From Bacteroidales bacterium (GTDB lineage Bacteria; Bacteroidota; Bacteroidia; Bacteroidales; UBA932), in contig JAAXVX010000001.1 in NCBI GenBank assembly GCA_013335275.1, forward strand, positions 1-13,725: 13,725 nucleotides of DNA, written 5' to 3'. The notes beneath the pieces were generated by a model. The model saw nothing but the letters and a program-made list of their open reading frames with translations, searched no databases and was not told the origin of the DNA. Below are positions 6,949 through 13,725 of the stretch, piece after piece. Position numbers and translations under genes: made by a program. Numbering within the stretch: the first letter of the stretch is position 1; each line of letters opens with the position of its first letter.

Positions 6949-7302
6949 ATGAATAGCGTTGAAGAATTCCGCACATATCGTGCCAAAATGAATAAGATAA
7001 TTCTTGATTCTGACAATTTATTTTTTAAGAGATTTTATAATCTTGACACCAGATGTTATGAAGATGGGGCCTTGTCTTCACAAACAAAAGAAATGCTCGG
7101 ACTTGCAACTTCAATGGTACTTCGCTGCGATGATTGTATTAAATATCATCTGGAAAAATGTTTTGAACAGGGGGTGACAAGAGAGCAGCTTTTTGAAATT
7201 TTTTCGGTTGCGAACCTTGTTGGCGGTTCAATTGTTATCCCCCACACAAGAAGAGCCGTCGAATACTGGGATTTGCTGGAAGAACAGAAAAACAATGGTT
7301 AA
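6949..7302 (+). CDS. Carboxymuconolactone decarboxylase / AhpD-like family protein
   Basis: This is a small 117-residue, all-helical protein. It has the AhpD-type motif E49...C60-x2-C63-x3-H67 (in V-L-R-C-D-D-C-I-K-Y-H), the CxxC-His site that works as a thiol redox centre or alkylhydroperoxidase proton relay in characterised members. A second conserved-looking segment, I-P-H-T-R-R-A, is at 97-103. The length matches single-domain CMD proteins, which usually form trimers or hexamers. No signal peptide is present. It is the first gene of a tight operon: the ybeY start overlaps its last 8 bases. Its link to RNA-related genes is not explained by a known pathway. The family is secure, but the substrate or reductant is unknown. 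Confidence 0.93.
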   Translation: MNSVEEFRTYRAKMNKIILDSDNLFFKRFYNLDTRCYEDGALSSQTKEMLGLATSMVLRCDDCIKYHLEKCFEQGVTREQLFEIFSVANLVGGSIVIPHTRRAVEYWDLLEEQKNNG

Positions 7303-7720
7303 ATACTTCAGGGAAAATACTCGTTTTGTTTTCAAAGGTCGAAGAGACAATAACGAATGGATTAAGGATGTTATTGCATCTGAATCAGCTAATGTTAAAT
7401 TTAAAACAGGAGATATTAATATTATTTTCTGTTCAGATGAATATTTACTTGAATTAAACAAAAAGTACCTCTCACACGATTTTTATACCGATATTATAAC
7501 ATTTGACAATTGCTCAGACAAAATTATATCAGGAGATTTGTTTATCAGCATTGACAGAGTAAGGGAAAATTCAAGAACTTATTCTTCATCTTTTGACGAG
7601 GAACTCCACAGGGTTATTATTCATGGGGTACTGCATCTCCTGGGATATAAAGACAAAACTAAAGCTCAGGGTAAAGTAATGAGAGAAAAAGAAAGCTTTT
7701 ATTTAAATCTAAGACATTAA
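7295..7720 (+). CDS. ybeY: Endoribonuclease / rRNA maturation factor YbeY
   Basis: I place the start at the ATG at 7295, giving 141 residues, the usual YbeY size. A longer in-frame extension back to 7193 would lie wholly inside the AhpD-like gene and adds no family sequence. YbeY features: L-N-K-K-Y-L (54-59), T-D-I-I-T-F (65-70), G-D-L-F-I-S-I-D-R-V (80-89) with the conserved Arg nearby (R88), and the metal motif H110-G-V-L-H114-L-L-G-Y-K-D120. YbeY is a metal-dependent RNase needed for 16S rRNA 3' end maturation and ribosome quality control. In the E. coli-type motif the third zinc ligand is His, at the position held by D120 here. The start overlaps the upstream stop by 8 bp, and the stop codon abuts the mnmG ATG (TAAATG), so translation is probably coupled. 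Confidence 0.95.
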   Translation: MVKYFRENTRFVFKGRRDNNEWIKDVIASESANVKFKTGDINIIFCSDEYLLELNKKYLSHDFYTDIITFDNCSDKIISGDLFISIDRVRENSRTYSSSFDEELHRVIIHGVLHLLGYKDKTKAQGKVMREKESFYLNLRH

Positions 7721-9799
7721 ATGACAGACAGCTACGACATAATAGTTATTGGAGCGGGACATGCAGGTTGTGAAGCGGCGCATGCAGCTGCTAAGATGGG
7801 TTCGAAAGTCCTTCTTTTAACTATGGACATGAATAAGATCGCTCAAATGTCTTGCAATCCTGCAATTGGCGGAATCGCTAAAGGACAGATTGTTAGAGAA
7901 ATAGACGCATTGGGTGGCTGTTCCGGTGCTGTTACAGATGCAAGTACTCTCCAATTCCGGATGCTAAACCGGTCTAAAGGGCCTGCTATGTGGAGCCCGA
8001 GGGCTCAATGCGACAGACAGCACTATTCATTGAACTGGAGATATATTTTGGAAAACACTCCAAACTTAAATATCTGGCAGGATACAGTTGTCTCTTTTAT
8101 TTTTGACAATAATTGTGTTACCGGTGTAACAACGGAACTCGGAGCGACTTTTAGTGCAAAATCCGTAATTCTTACTGCTGGTACATTTTTAAATGGTAAG
8201 CTATTTATAGGCCTTCATTCAGCTGAAGGCGGCAGAGTAGGGGAGCTTCCTTCTCTGCACCTTTCGGAGCAGCTTTTGAGTATGGGATTTTTGGTTGAAA
8301 AAATGAAGACCGGAACACCTCCGAGAATTGATGCAAGATCAGTTGATTTATCAAAACTTGAAATTCAGCCCGGTGACATCAATCCGGAGAAATTTTCGTT
8401 CTTAAATATTCCGTCACCTATCCAGGGTTCGGTTAAGCAGATGAGTTGTTACATGGTTCATACTAATAGTAAAGTTCACGATATACTAAAAGATGGCTTT
8501 GAATTTTCTCCCCTGTTTTCCGGAAAAATCTCAGGTAAAGGGCCGAGATATTGTCCCAGCATTGAGGATAAGCTAAGAACCTTTTCTGATAAAAATTCTC
8601 ACCAGCTATTTTTAGAGCCGGAAGGATGGAATACCAATGAATATTATCTTCAGGGATTTTCCTCTTCTTTGCCGCTTGATACTCAATATGCTGCTTTAAG
8701 GGCAATTCCCGGATTTGAAAATGTAATTATTTTCCGGCCGGCTTATGCTGTGGAATATGATTATTTTCCGCCTACTCAGTTGAACCATACCCTTGAAACC
8801 AAAATTATCTCCAATCTTTATTTTGCAGGTCAGGTTAACGGAACAACAGGTTATGAAGAAGCTGCCGCTCAGGGTTTAATTGCCGGTATCAATGCACATT
8901 TAAAACTGGCGGGAAAAGAACCGTTGATTCTAAAGCGCAATCAGGCCTATATTGGTGTTCTTATTGACGATCTGGTAACAAAGGGAGTGGACGAGCCGTA
9001 TAGAATGTTTACATCCCGGGCAGAATATAGAATTTTACTTAGGCAGGATAATGCAGACCTCCGGCTCACAAATATTGGTTATAAAATTGGGCTTGCTTCT
9101 CACGAAAGATTTAGGCTAATCAATAAAAAATACGAGCTAATCAATGATATTATTGATTTTTTAACAACTGCGACAATCTCTCCTGACGAGGCTAATCCTT
9201 TTCTTGAAAGAATTAGCACAACCACGATCAATCAAAAAAAGAAGATTTCCGAGATTTTAAGCCGGCCTCAGGTAGATTTAAAATCGCTAATTGAAATTGT
9301 TCCACGTGGAACGATTGAAAATTATTTGGCTGAAAAAGCAAATACATCGATAAATGCACCTCAGATATTAGAGATATTATTCGATGCAGATAAAGAAGAG
9401 GACGAAGCAAGTAATTCCCTATCAAATAATGATATATCATCCTTGACCGAAACTTTTTCTACTTTGGCTGCAGATCTTTTATTGCCATATCAGAATAATG
9501 CTTACAACGGGAGTATCTCCGGCGTAAAAATCATTAAAAAAGAGATACTTGAATCTGTAGAGATCCTCATTAAATATAAAGGATATATAGACAGAGAGAA
9601 AAGGATTGCCGATAAGATATTAAAGCTGGAGGAGATTAAGATTCCTGAAAAGTTTGATTATACAAACCTTACTTCCTTGTCTATTGAATCAAGACAAAAG
9701 CTCCAAAAACAAAGGCCAAAGACTATATCTCAGGCATCAAGAATTCCGGGAGTATCACCTGCAGATATATCTATTCTGCTTGTGTATTTCGGTAGATAG
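7721..9799 (+). CDS. mnmG: tRNA uridine-34 carboxymethylaminomethyl-modifying enzyme MnmG (GidA), with C-terminal insertion
   Basis: The protein has 692 residues. MnmG, with MnmE, adds the carboxymethylaminomethyl group to wobble uridine 34 of tRNAs using FAD, NADH and methylene-tetrahydrofolate. Visible motifs: FAD-binding G11-A-G-H-A-G16; C-N-P-A-I-G-G-I-A-K-G (45-55); K-T-G-T-P-P-R (196-202); G-P-R-Y-C278-P-S-I-E-D-K; second FAD signature F-A-G-Q-V-N-G-T-T-G-Y-E-E-A (368-381); and S-R-A-E-Y-R (432-437). The C-terminal MnmE/tRNA-binding helical region ends in Q-A-S-R-I-P-G-V-S-P-A-D-I. Most homologues have about 620-630 residues. The surplus lies at about 527-607, a polar, acidic and Ser/Asn-rich stretch I do not recognise. 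The start of that insertion, V527-P-R-G-T531, is encoded by a parS-like palindrome. It is the last gene of the AhpD-like/ybeY/mnmG operon. Confidence 0.97.
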   Translation: MTDSYDIIVIGAGHAGCEAAHAAAKMGSKVLLLTMDMNKIAQMSCNPAIGGIAKGQIVREIDALGGCSGAVTDASTLQFRMLNRSKGPAMWSPRAQCDRQHYSLNWRYILENTPNLNIWQDTVVSFIFDNNCVTGVTTELGATFSAKSVILTAGTFLNGKLFIGLHSAEGGRVGELPSLHLSEQLLSMGFLVEKMKTGTPPRIDARSVDLSKLEIQPGDINPEKFSFLNIPSPIQGSVKQMSCYMVHTNSKVHDILKDGFEFSPLFSGKISGKGPRYCPSIEDKLRTFSDKNSHQLFLEPEGWNTNEYYLQGFSSSLPLDTQYAALRAIPGFENVIIFRPAYAVEYDYFPPTQLNHTLETKIISNLYFAGQVNGTTGYEEAAAQGLIAGINAHLKLAGKEPLILKRNQAYIGVLIDDLVTKGVDEPYRMFTSRAEYRILLRQDNADLRLTNIGYKIGLASHERFRLINKKYELINDIIDFLTTATISPDEANPFLERISTTTINQKKKISEILSRPQVDLKSLIEIVPRGTIENYLAEKANTSINAPQILEILFDADKEEDEASNSLSNNDISSLTETFSTLAADLLLPYQNNAYNGSISGVKIIKKEILESVEILIKYKGYIDREKRIADKILKLEEIKIPEKFDYTNLTSLSIESRQKLQKQRPKTISQASRIPGVSPADISILLVYFGR
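9298..9313. promoter_or_regulatory. parS: parS-like ParB-binding site inside mnmG
   Basis: The 16-mer TGTTCCACGTGGAACG contains a perfect 14-bp palindrome (9299-9312) centred at 9305/9306. It matches the widely conserved chromosomal parS consensus (TGTTNCACGTGNAACA) at all but the last base. parS sites are loaded by ParB for chromosome segregation and are typically clustered near the replication origin, often around gidA/mnmG and parAB. The site is read through as codons V-P-R-G-T of MnmG. Confidence 0.75.
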
Positions 9800-9817
9800 C
9801 AATAAAATAAAGGTTAT

Positions 9818-9833
9818 TGTTCCTCGTGGAACA
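9818..9833. promoter_or_regulatory. parS: Second parS-like site, in the mnmG 3' gap
   Basis: TGTTCCTCGTGGAACA differs from the symmetric parS form TGTTCCACGTGGAACA by a single base in the core (A to T at 9824). The outer arms pair perfectly. It lies in the 42-bp space between the convergent mnmG and GNAT genes, so no protein-coding constraint explains it. No T-run follows, so it does not look like a terminator. Confidence 0.7.
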
Positions 9834-9841
9834 TAGTGATG

Positions 9842-10765
9842 CTATTCCATCGGAAGAGAGAGGTGGAGCTTATCAATAGATTTTGCAACACCATCCTTTA
9901 ATTCCATAAAAAGAGCTGCCCGTTCTGTATTTGAACCGGGCAGTTTTTCATATCCATAGCCTGGTAGATCTGCTTTTACTATATATGTCTCGCTTCTTCC
10001 GGTAAACCTCAAAACGGAATAAATGTCTTGAAAATCATCCATCGTAGTTGCGTTGCTTTCAAGAATTTTATATATTTTTCCGGAGATATCCGTTTCGTCC
10101 GGGTATCCGATAACATAAATGCGCTTTGTTAATCCTTCAATAGTGATCTTTTCGAATTCAAAAGCATTGCCATTTCTGTCCAATACTTCGGAAAGAGCAT
10201 ATCTGAGGATAGGAAGTGGCCACATGAAACAGGATTTTGATATTTGCTCTTCTCTTAATTTTGCAAGGCGTTCAGGAGAAAGTTGTTTAATAGAACCAAT
10301 TATTTTTTGATATCTCCAACTTATAGATGCCTTATCTATTTGCTCAAAGTATTGTTTATATGAAGATTTAAGCAACTCTTTTTCAAAGCCAAGCTTTTGA
10401 TAGAGCTCAAAAAGACCGACTGTTGCGGGCTTTACCAATAAATAAGAATAACCCTTAATCTTAAGATAATCAATAGCTTTCTCAATAATAATCCGGGAAT
10501 AGGAGTTGCCTCTGTGGCCTGGTAGCGTGCCTACTCCATAAAGGTAGCCACCTGAAATATTCTCTCCCTTTAAAATAGCGTATGAAGGAATGACGGAAGC
10601 ACAAGAGTAAATATCACCATTCTCTTCTCCCAATACCCATGTTTTAGTATGAGGGAGGCAATGGTTTAAGTATTTATATATATAATCCTCATCATCAGTG
10701 AAACAAGCCCGCCATATCTCAGCTATATATTCCCTGTCTTTGATTGTGGCTTCCCGTACTACCAT
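9842..10765 (-). CDS. GNAT-family N-acetyltransferase
   Basis: The protein has 307 residues. The N-terminal GNAT fold (about 1-145) has the acetyl-CoA-binding motif A in L-Y-G-V-G-T-L-P-G-H-R-G-N-S (75-88), close to the canonical V-x-T-x-P-x-x-R-G-x-G/S pattern, followed by the helix R-I-I-I-E-K-A. A typical late GNAT strand/helix follows at F-E-L-Y-Q-K-L-G-F-E (119-128). The C-terminal half (about 150-307) is not assigned; a two-lobed Eis-like arrangement is possible but not shown. The ATG lies 3 bp after the stop of the acyl-CoA synthetase gene, so it is the last gene of that operon. The acceptor is unknown. It ends 8 bp beyond the second parS-like site. Confidence 0.9.
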   Translation of the reverse strand: MVVREATIKDREYIAEIWRACFTDDEDYIYKYLNHCLPHTKTWVLGEENGDIYSCASVIPSYAILKGENISGGYLYGVGTLPGHRGNSYSRIIIEKAIDYLKIKGYSYLLVKPATVGLFELYQKLGFEKELLKSSYKQYFEQIDKASISWRYQKIIGSIKQLSPERLAKLREEQISKSCFMWPLPILRYALSEVLDRNGNAFEFEKITIEGLTKRIYVIGYPDETDISGKIYKILESNATTMDDFQDIYSVLRFTGRSETYIVKADLPGYGYEKLPGSNTERAALFMELKDGVAKSIDKLHLSLPME

Positions 10766-10768
10766 TTT

Positions 10769-12541
10769 CTATTCGTTCTTATAAATATCAGCAATAAGGT
10801 CGGCATATTTTGCCCTTATTTTCGTTCTTTTCAACTTCAAAGTCTGTGAAAGCATGTCGTTTAGAGGAGTCCATTCGTCAATAATCAACTTAGGTCTTTT
10901 AACTTGTTCGTGAATAGCCAGGCGGCTATTAACCTTTTCTATCTCCTTATTAATTTTTTTAATGACTTCCGGCTTAGATATAAGGTCAATATTATCGGCA
11001 TATTGTACCTTATGTTTGGCAGCCCAGAAATGAAGCCCGTTTATATTCGGAATTATTATAGCTGAAGCAAATTTTTGATTTTCACCTATAACCATACAGT
11101 TTTCAATATAGGAAGACTCTTTTAACAGGTTCTCAATTACCTGAGGCGCAACATATTTACCTGCAGAAAGTTTGAAAATCTCTTTCTTTCTGTCGGTTAT
11201 TTTCAGGAAGATCTTGTCTACCATTACTCCTATGTCGCCGGTATGCAGCCAGCCCTCGCTGTCAATAACTTCCTTTGTGTATTCCGGATCTTTATAGTAA
11301 CCAAGCATAATGTGAGGGCCACGTGAAAGAATTTCTCCGTCTTCGGCAATTTTCATTTCAGTTCCTTCCATTGCTTTGCCTACAGTTCCGATTTTAATAA
11401 TCATCTCTTTAGGATTATTTACCGCTATAACCGGGGAGGCTTCTGTCATGCCGTAACCTTCAAATACATACATCTTTGCAGCTGTAAAGAGCCTGATTAT
11501 CTTAGCCTGGATAGCGGAACCGCCGGAAACAACCAGCATCTCTTTTCCTCCAAGTTTCTCTCTCCATTTGCTGTACACAAGCTTGTCTGCAATTGAGTAC
11601 CTGAGTTTGTATAAGGGGCTTGTGTTTGAATAATCAAATTTACATGCAATCGAAAAAGCCCAGTTGTATATAAGTTTTTTAATCCCGCTTAAATCCTTTC
11701 CTGCACTTTCAAATTTTGAAAACATCATCTCCAGTACTCTTGGAACTGCGCAAAATCCGTCTGCCTTGCAATCTGCAAGGTCTGTCGCAATAGTTGAGAG
11801 ACTTTCGGCATAATAGATGCTGATGCCGAGATATTGATAGTCGTAATTCATGCTGCGCTCATAAATATGACACAGAGGAAGGAAACTAAGCATTTTATGT
11901 CTGTAGTCTCTTATCTGCTGTACAGCTGTTCCAATAAACTCAAAGACAAGATTTCTGTGAGTGAGCATAACTCCTTTTGGTGTACCGGTGGTTCCTGAAG
12001 TGTAAATTATTGTAGCCACCTCACTATCACTTAGTTCTGCTTTGTTTTTCTTTATTGCTTCTTCATATTTGGAAGCATTTTCATCCCCAAGCTTATACAA
12101 ATCTTCAATTGATTCATAGCCTTCAACATGGTCCAGCGTATATACTTTTATGGGATGGTCCGCTTTTTCTATAAATGGTACAAGTTTTTTCACAAGAGAT
12201 TCGTTGCCAAGAATTATGACTTTCGCATCACTGTGATTAAAAATGTGTTTATAGTCTTCGTTGCTCATTGTTGTATAAACCGGAACATATATGAGGTTTG
12301 CAAGAGTGAGACCCATATCAATGAAGTTCCACTCCGGCCTGTTCGCGCAAATGGCAATAACTTTGTCATCCTTTTTTAGACCAATTGAAAGAAAAGCATA
12401 GGCAAGTTTATGGGAATATGCGTAATAGTCTTTACAAGAGTACTTTATCCACTTACCATTGAATTTTCTGCTCAGAATATCATCTTTCGGATATTGTGTG
12501 ACCAGATTTTCTAAAAGATCAAATGTTCTTTTAACTTCCAT
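10769..12541 (-). CDS. fadD: Long-chain acyl-CoA synthetase (AMP-forming)
   Basis: The protein has 590 residues and belongs to the ANL adenylate-forming superfamily. Core motifs are intact: the P-loop Y-T-S-G-T-T-G-T-P-K-G-V at 180-191, L-P-L-C-H-I-Y-E-R at 221-229 (typical of long-chain fatty acid ligases), A5 G-Y-G-M-T-E-A-S-P at 362-370, A7 G-W-L-H-T-G-D-I-G at 430-438, and A8 I-T-D-R-K-K-E-I-F-K-L-S-A-G-K at 448-462. The C-terminal T-L-K-L-K-R segment carries the likely adenylation lysine. It activates fatty acids to acyl-CoA via acyl-AMP for phospholipid synthesis or degradation. The size and motifs fit the FACL/FadD15-like subgroup common in Bacteroidetes. The name fadD is used loosely; chain-length preference cannot be read off. 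It lies 23 bp after the threonine-aldolase-like gene and 3 bp before the GNAT gene. Confidence 0.95.
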   Translation of the reverse strand: MEVKRTFDLLENLVTQYPKDDILSRKFNGKWIKYSCKDYYAYSHKLAYAFLSIGLKKDDKVIAICANRPEWNFIDMGLTLANLIYVPVYTTMSNEDYKHIFNHSDAKVIILGNESLVKKLVPFIEKADHPIKVYTLDHVEGYESIEDLYKLGDENASKYEEAIKKNKAELSDSEVATIIYTSGTTGTPKGVMLTHRNLVFEFIGTAVQQIRDYRHKMLSFLPLCHIYERSMNYDYQYLGISIYYAESLSTIATDLADCKADGFCAVPRVLEMMFSKFESAGKDLSGIKKLIYNWAFSIACKFDYSNTSPLYKLRYSIADKLVYSKWREKLGGKEMLVVSGGSAIQAKIIRLFTAAKMYVFEGYGMTEASPVIAVNNPKEMIIKIGTVGKAMEGTEMKIAEDGEILSRGPHIMLGYYKDPEYTKEVIDSEGWLHTGDIGVMVDKIFLKITDRKKEIFKLSAGKYVAPQVIENLLKESSYIENCMVIGENQKFASAIIIPNINGLHFWAAKHKVQYADNIDLISKPEVIKKINKEIEKVNSRLAIHEQVKRPKLIIDEWTPLNDMLSQTLKLKRTKIRAKYADLIADIYKNE

Positions 12542-12564
12542 AGTTTTAGATTGGGGGTTTAAGT

Positions 12565-13590
12565 TTATTCAACAAGTCTTTTTATATCTTTTATAAAAAT
12601 ATCGATGTCTGCTTTTGTAGTATTGAAAGAGCACATCCACCTCACTTCGTATGTCTCTTCGTCCCATATGTAGAAATAGTGAAGTTCACGCAGTTTGTCG
12701 CATAAATCACGCGGAACAAAAGCAAAAACAACATTTGTTTCAACAGGGCGGCTGATTTCAATCCGGGGAACAGTTTTTAGCTCCTGTTCAAGATACTTAG
12801 CCATGCTGTTAGACTCCGAAGCCAGCTTAATATTAGTATCATCCTTCAGATATGCTTCAAATTGTGCAGCAATAAACCGGTTCTTGGAATACAACTGACC
12901 GGCCTGCTTCCTGATATAAAGGAAATTTTTCGCAAGCTCTTCTCTAAAGAAAACAACAGCCTCGCCAATGAGCAAGCCGTTTTTTGTACCGCCGAATGAT
13001 ATGGCGTCTACTCCCAGGTCTGCTGTGAAGCTTTTAATTGGCATTTTAAGAGAGGCAGAGGCATTTGAGATGCGCGAGCCGTCTATATGCAGGTAACAAT
13101 CGTGTTCATGCATAAGTCTGGCCAGAATTTCAATTTCTTTAGGGGTATATAGGGTGCCAAGTTCTGTTGGTTGTGAAATAGATAGCACCTTTGGTTGAGA
13201 ATGGTGCTGAAAACCAAAACCTGTAAGCGCTTTTTTAACTACTTCAGGGGTTACTTTGCCGTTGACGCAGGGAAGTGGTACCAACTTACAGCCTGTTAGC
13301 TTTTCAGGCGCTCCGCATTCGTCCATATTAATATGTGCGCTTTCCGGGCACAGGATGGAGTTGAAAGTGTTGGTCATCGCCTTAAGTGAAACTATGTTTG
13401 CACCGGTACCGTTAAAAACAAAAAAGGGATAGGCGTTTTCTCCCAAAACTCTTTTGAACTCATTAACTGCCCGCTTGGTTATCTCATCTTCGCCATACGC
13501 AACCTGGAATTCATTGTTAGCGTTAATGATTGCCTCCATTATTACCGGAGCAACTCCTGAATGATTGTCACTTCCAAAACTGTGCTTCAT
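12565..13590 (-). CDS. ltaE: PLP-dependent low-specificity threonine aldolase family enzyme
   Basis: The protein has 341 residues, the standard length for this fold-type I aminotransferase-like family. It opens with F-G-S-D-N-H-S-G-V, the family hallmark after the start codon. PLP-site residues are visible: the phosphate-binding N-G-T-G-A-N region (60-65), H86 in S-A-H for ring stacking, D170 in H-I-D-G-S-R (with R173), and the Schiff-base lysine K203 in S-F-G-G-T-K-N-G. Characterised members cleave L-threonine or L-allo-threonine to glycine and acetaldehyde; related lyases act on phenylserine or similar beta-hydroxy amino acids. It is the first gene of the minus operon with acyl-CoA synthetase and GNAT. 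A weak -7-like TAAATTTA lies about 31 bp upstream (13621-13628). The family is sure; the exact substrate and the gene symbol are less so. Confidence 0.93.
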   Translation of the reverse strand: MKHSFGSDNHSGVAPVIMEAIINANNEFQVAYGEDEITKRAVNEFKRVLGENAYPFFVFNGTGANIVSLKAMTNTFNSILCPESAHINMDECGAPEKLTGCKLVPLPCVNGKVTPEVVKKALTGFGFQHHSQPKVLSISQPTELGTLYTPKEIEILARLMHEHDCYLHIDGSRISNASASLKMPIKSFTADLGVDAISFGGTKNGLLIGEAVVFFREELAKNFLYIRKQAGQLYSKNRFIAAQFEAYLKDDTNIKLASESNSMAKYLEQELKTVPRIEISRPVETNVVFAFVPRDLCDKLRELHYFYIWDEETYEVRWMCSFNTTKADIDIFIKDIKRLVE

Positions 13591-13635
13591 ATTTTTAGGG
13601 TTCTATTTTTAAACTGAGTGTAAATTTAATAAAAA

Positions 13636-13659
13636 ACCCTTTGGAAAAATCCAAAGGGT
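13636..13659 (-). terminator. Intrinsic terminator of the gene at the right edge
   Basis: A perfect 10-bp stem (ACCCTTTGGA at 13636-13645 and its complement at 13650-13659) surrounds a 4-base A/T loop. On the minus strand it is followed by a T6 run. It sits 26 bp after the stop codon at 13686-13688 and before the aldolase gene, so it ends the transcript entering from the right. Confidence 0.88.
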
Positions 13660-13685
13660 AATATTTCGTAATATAAAAGAATAAG

Positions 13686-13725
13686 TTAGAGAATTGTCTT
13701 GTATTTATCTGCATCCATCAGGGCG
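13686..13725 (-). CDS. C-terminal end of an unidentified gene (cut by window edge)
   Basis: On the minus strand a frame reads A-L-M-D-A-D-K-Y-K-T-I-L and a TAA stop, with a well-formed terminator just downstream. Twelve codons are too few to name the product. The placement of the terminator makes a real gene end likely. Confidence 0.55.
   Translation of the reverse strand, partial: ALMDADKYKTIL

Noticed and set aside
7193..7294. Longer N-terminus for YbeY
   Set aside because: The extra 34 codons lie entirely within the AhpD-like gene in another frame and add nothing YbeY-like; the ATG at 7295 gives the family-standard length.
9654..9836. Small + strand reading frame across the mnmG 3' end and second parS-like site
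   Set aside because: It overlaps conserved mnmG codons in another frame and has no recognisable features. Its V-P-R-G-T tail only reflects the palindrome being read in frame.
11315..11330. Third CACGTG-centred site (GGCCACGTGAAAGA) as a possible parS
   Set aside because: Only the right half resembles parS; the left arm is GGGC and does not pair. It lies in conserved acyl-CoA synthetase coding sequence and is explained as chance.
12445..12453. TTATCCACT as a second DnaA box
   Set aside because: One mismatch to the consensus and inside fadD coding sequence; expected by chance at this level.

Overview
The window reads as a chromosomal core region of an anaerobic Bacteroidetes bacterium, most likely order Bacteroidales. 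Support for this: a class-B (Bacteroidetes/Wolinella-like) fumarate reductase iron-sulfur subunit, a lipoprotein with a short lipobox, no clear Shine-Dalgarno sequences, several copies of the Bacteroidetes -7 promoter element TAnnTTTG upstream of genes, and a YbeY variant with GYKD in place of GYDH. The genus cannot be fixed from the sequence alone. I see no insertion sequence, prophage, CRISPR array, rRNA or obvious horizontally acquired island.

Layout, left to right. The 3' end of frdA and a complete frdB (+) end at a strong two-way terminator. A minus-strand lipoprotein of unknown function shares a divergent promoter region with an alpha/beta hydrolase, which is followed on + by an exported P1 (DmpA-type) peptidase. 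That peptidase converges on hflX (-) and overlaps its 3' end by 75 bp. tonB, tRNA-Ala(GGC) and mdh follow, all on minus. A + operon then runs from an AhpD-like protein to ybeY to mnmG with no gaps. It converges on a minus operon (read from the right) of threonine-aldolase-like enzyme, long-chain acyl-CoA synthetase and GNAT acetyltransferase. At the right edge are a minus-strand terminator and the last 12 codons of an unidentified gene.

Functionally, mdh and frdAB belong to the reductive branch oxaloacetate-malate-fumarate-succinate used by succinate-producing anaerobes, although fumarase is not in the window. hflX, ybeY, mnmG and tRNA-Ala are translation or ribosome-maintenance genes. The acyl-CoA synthetase operon and TonB concern lipid activation and envelope transport.

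The most notable non-coding signal is a pair of parS-like palindromes (ParB centromere sites), 520 bp apart centre to centre. One lies inside the mnmG coding sequence at the start of a family-atypical insertion, and the other lies in the 42-bp gap just after mnmG. A consensus DnaA box sits against the putative tonB promoter 3.5 kb away. Together these suggest, without proving, that the region is origin-proximal. I do not see a clearly new multi-gene system; most of the window is ordinary housekeeping DNA.
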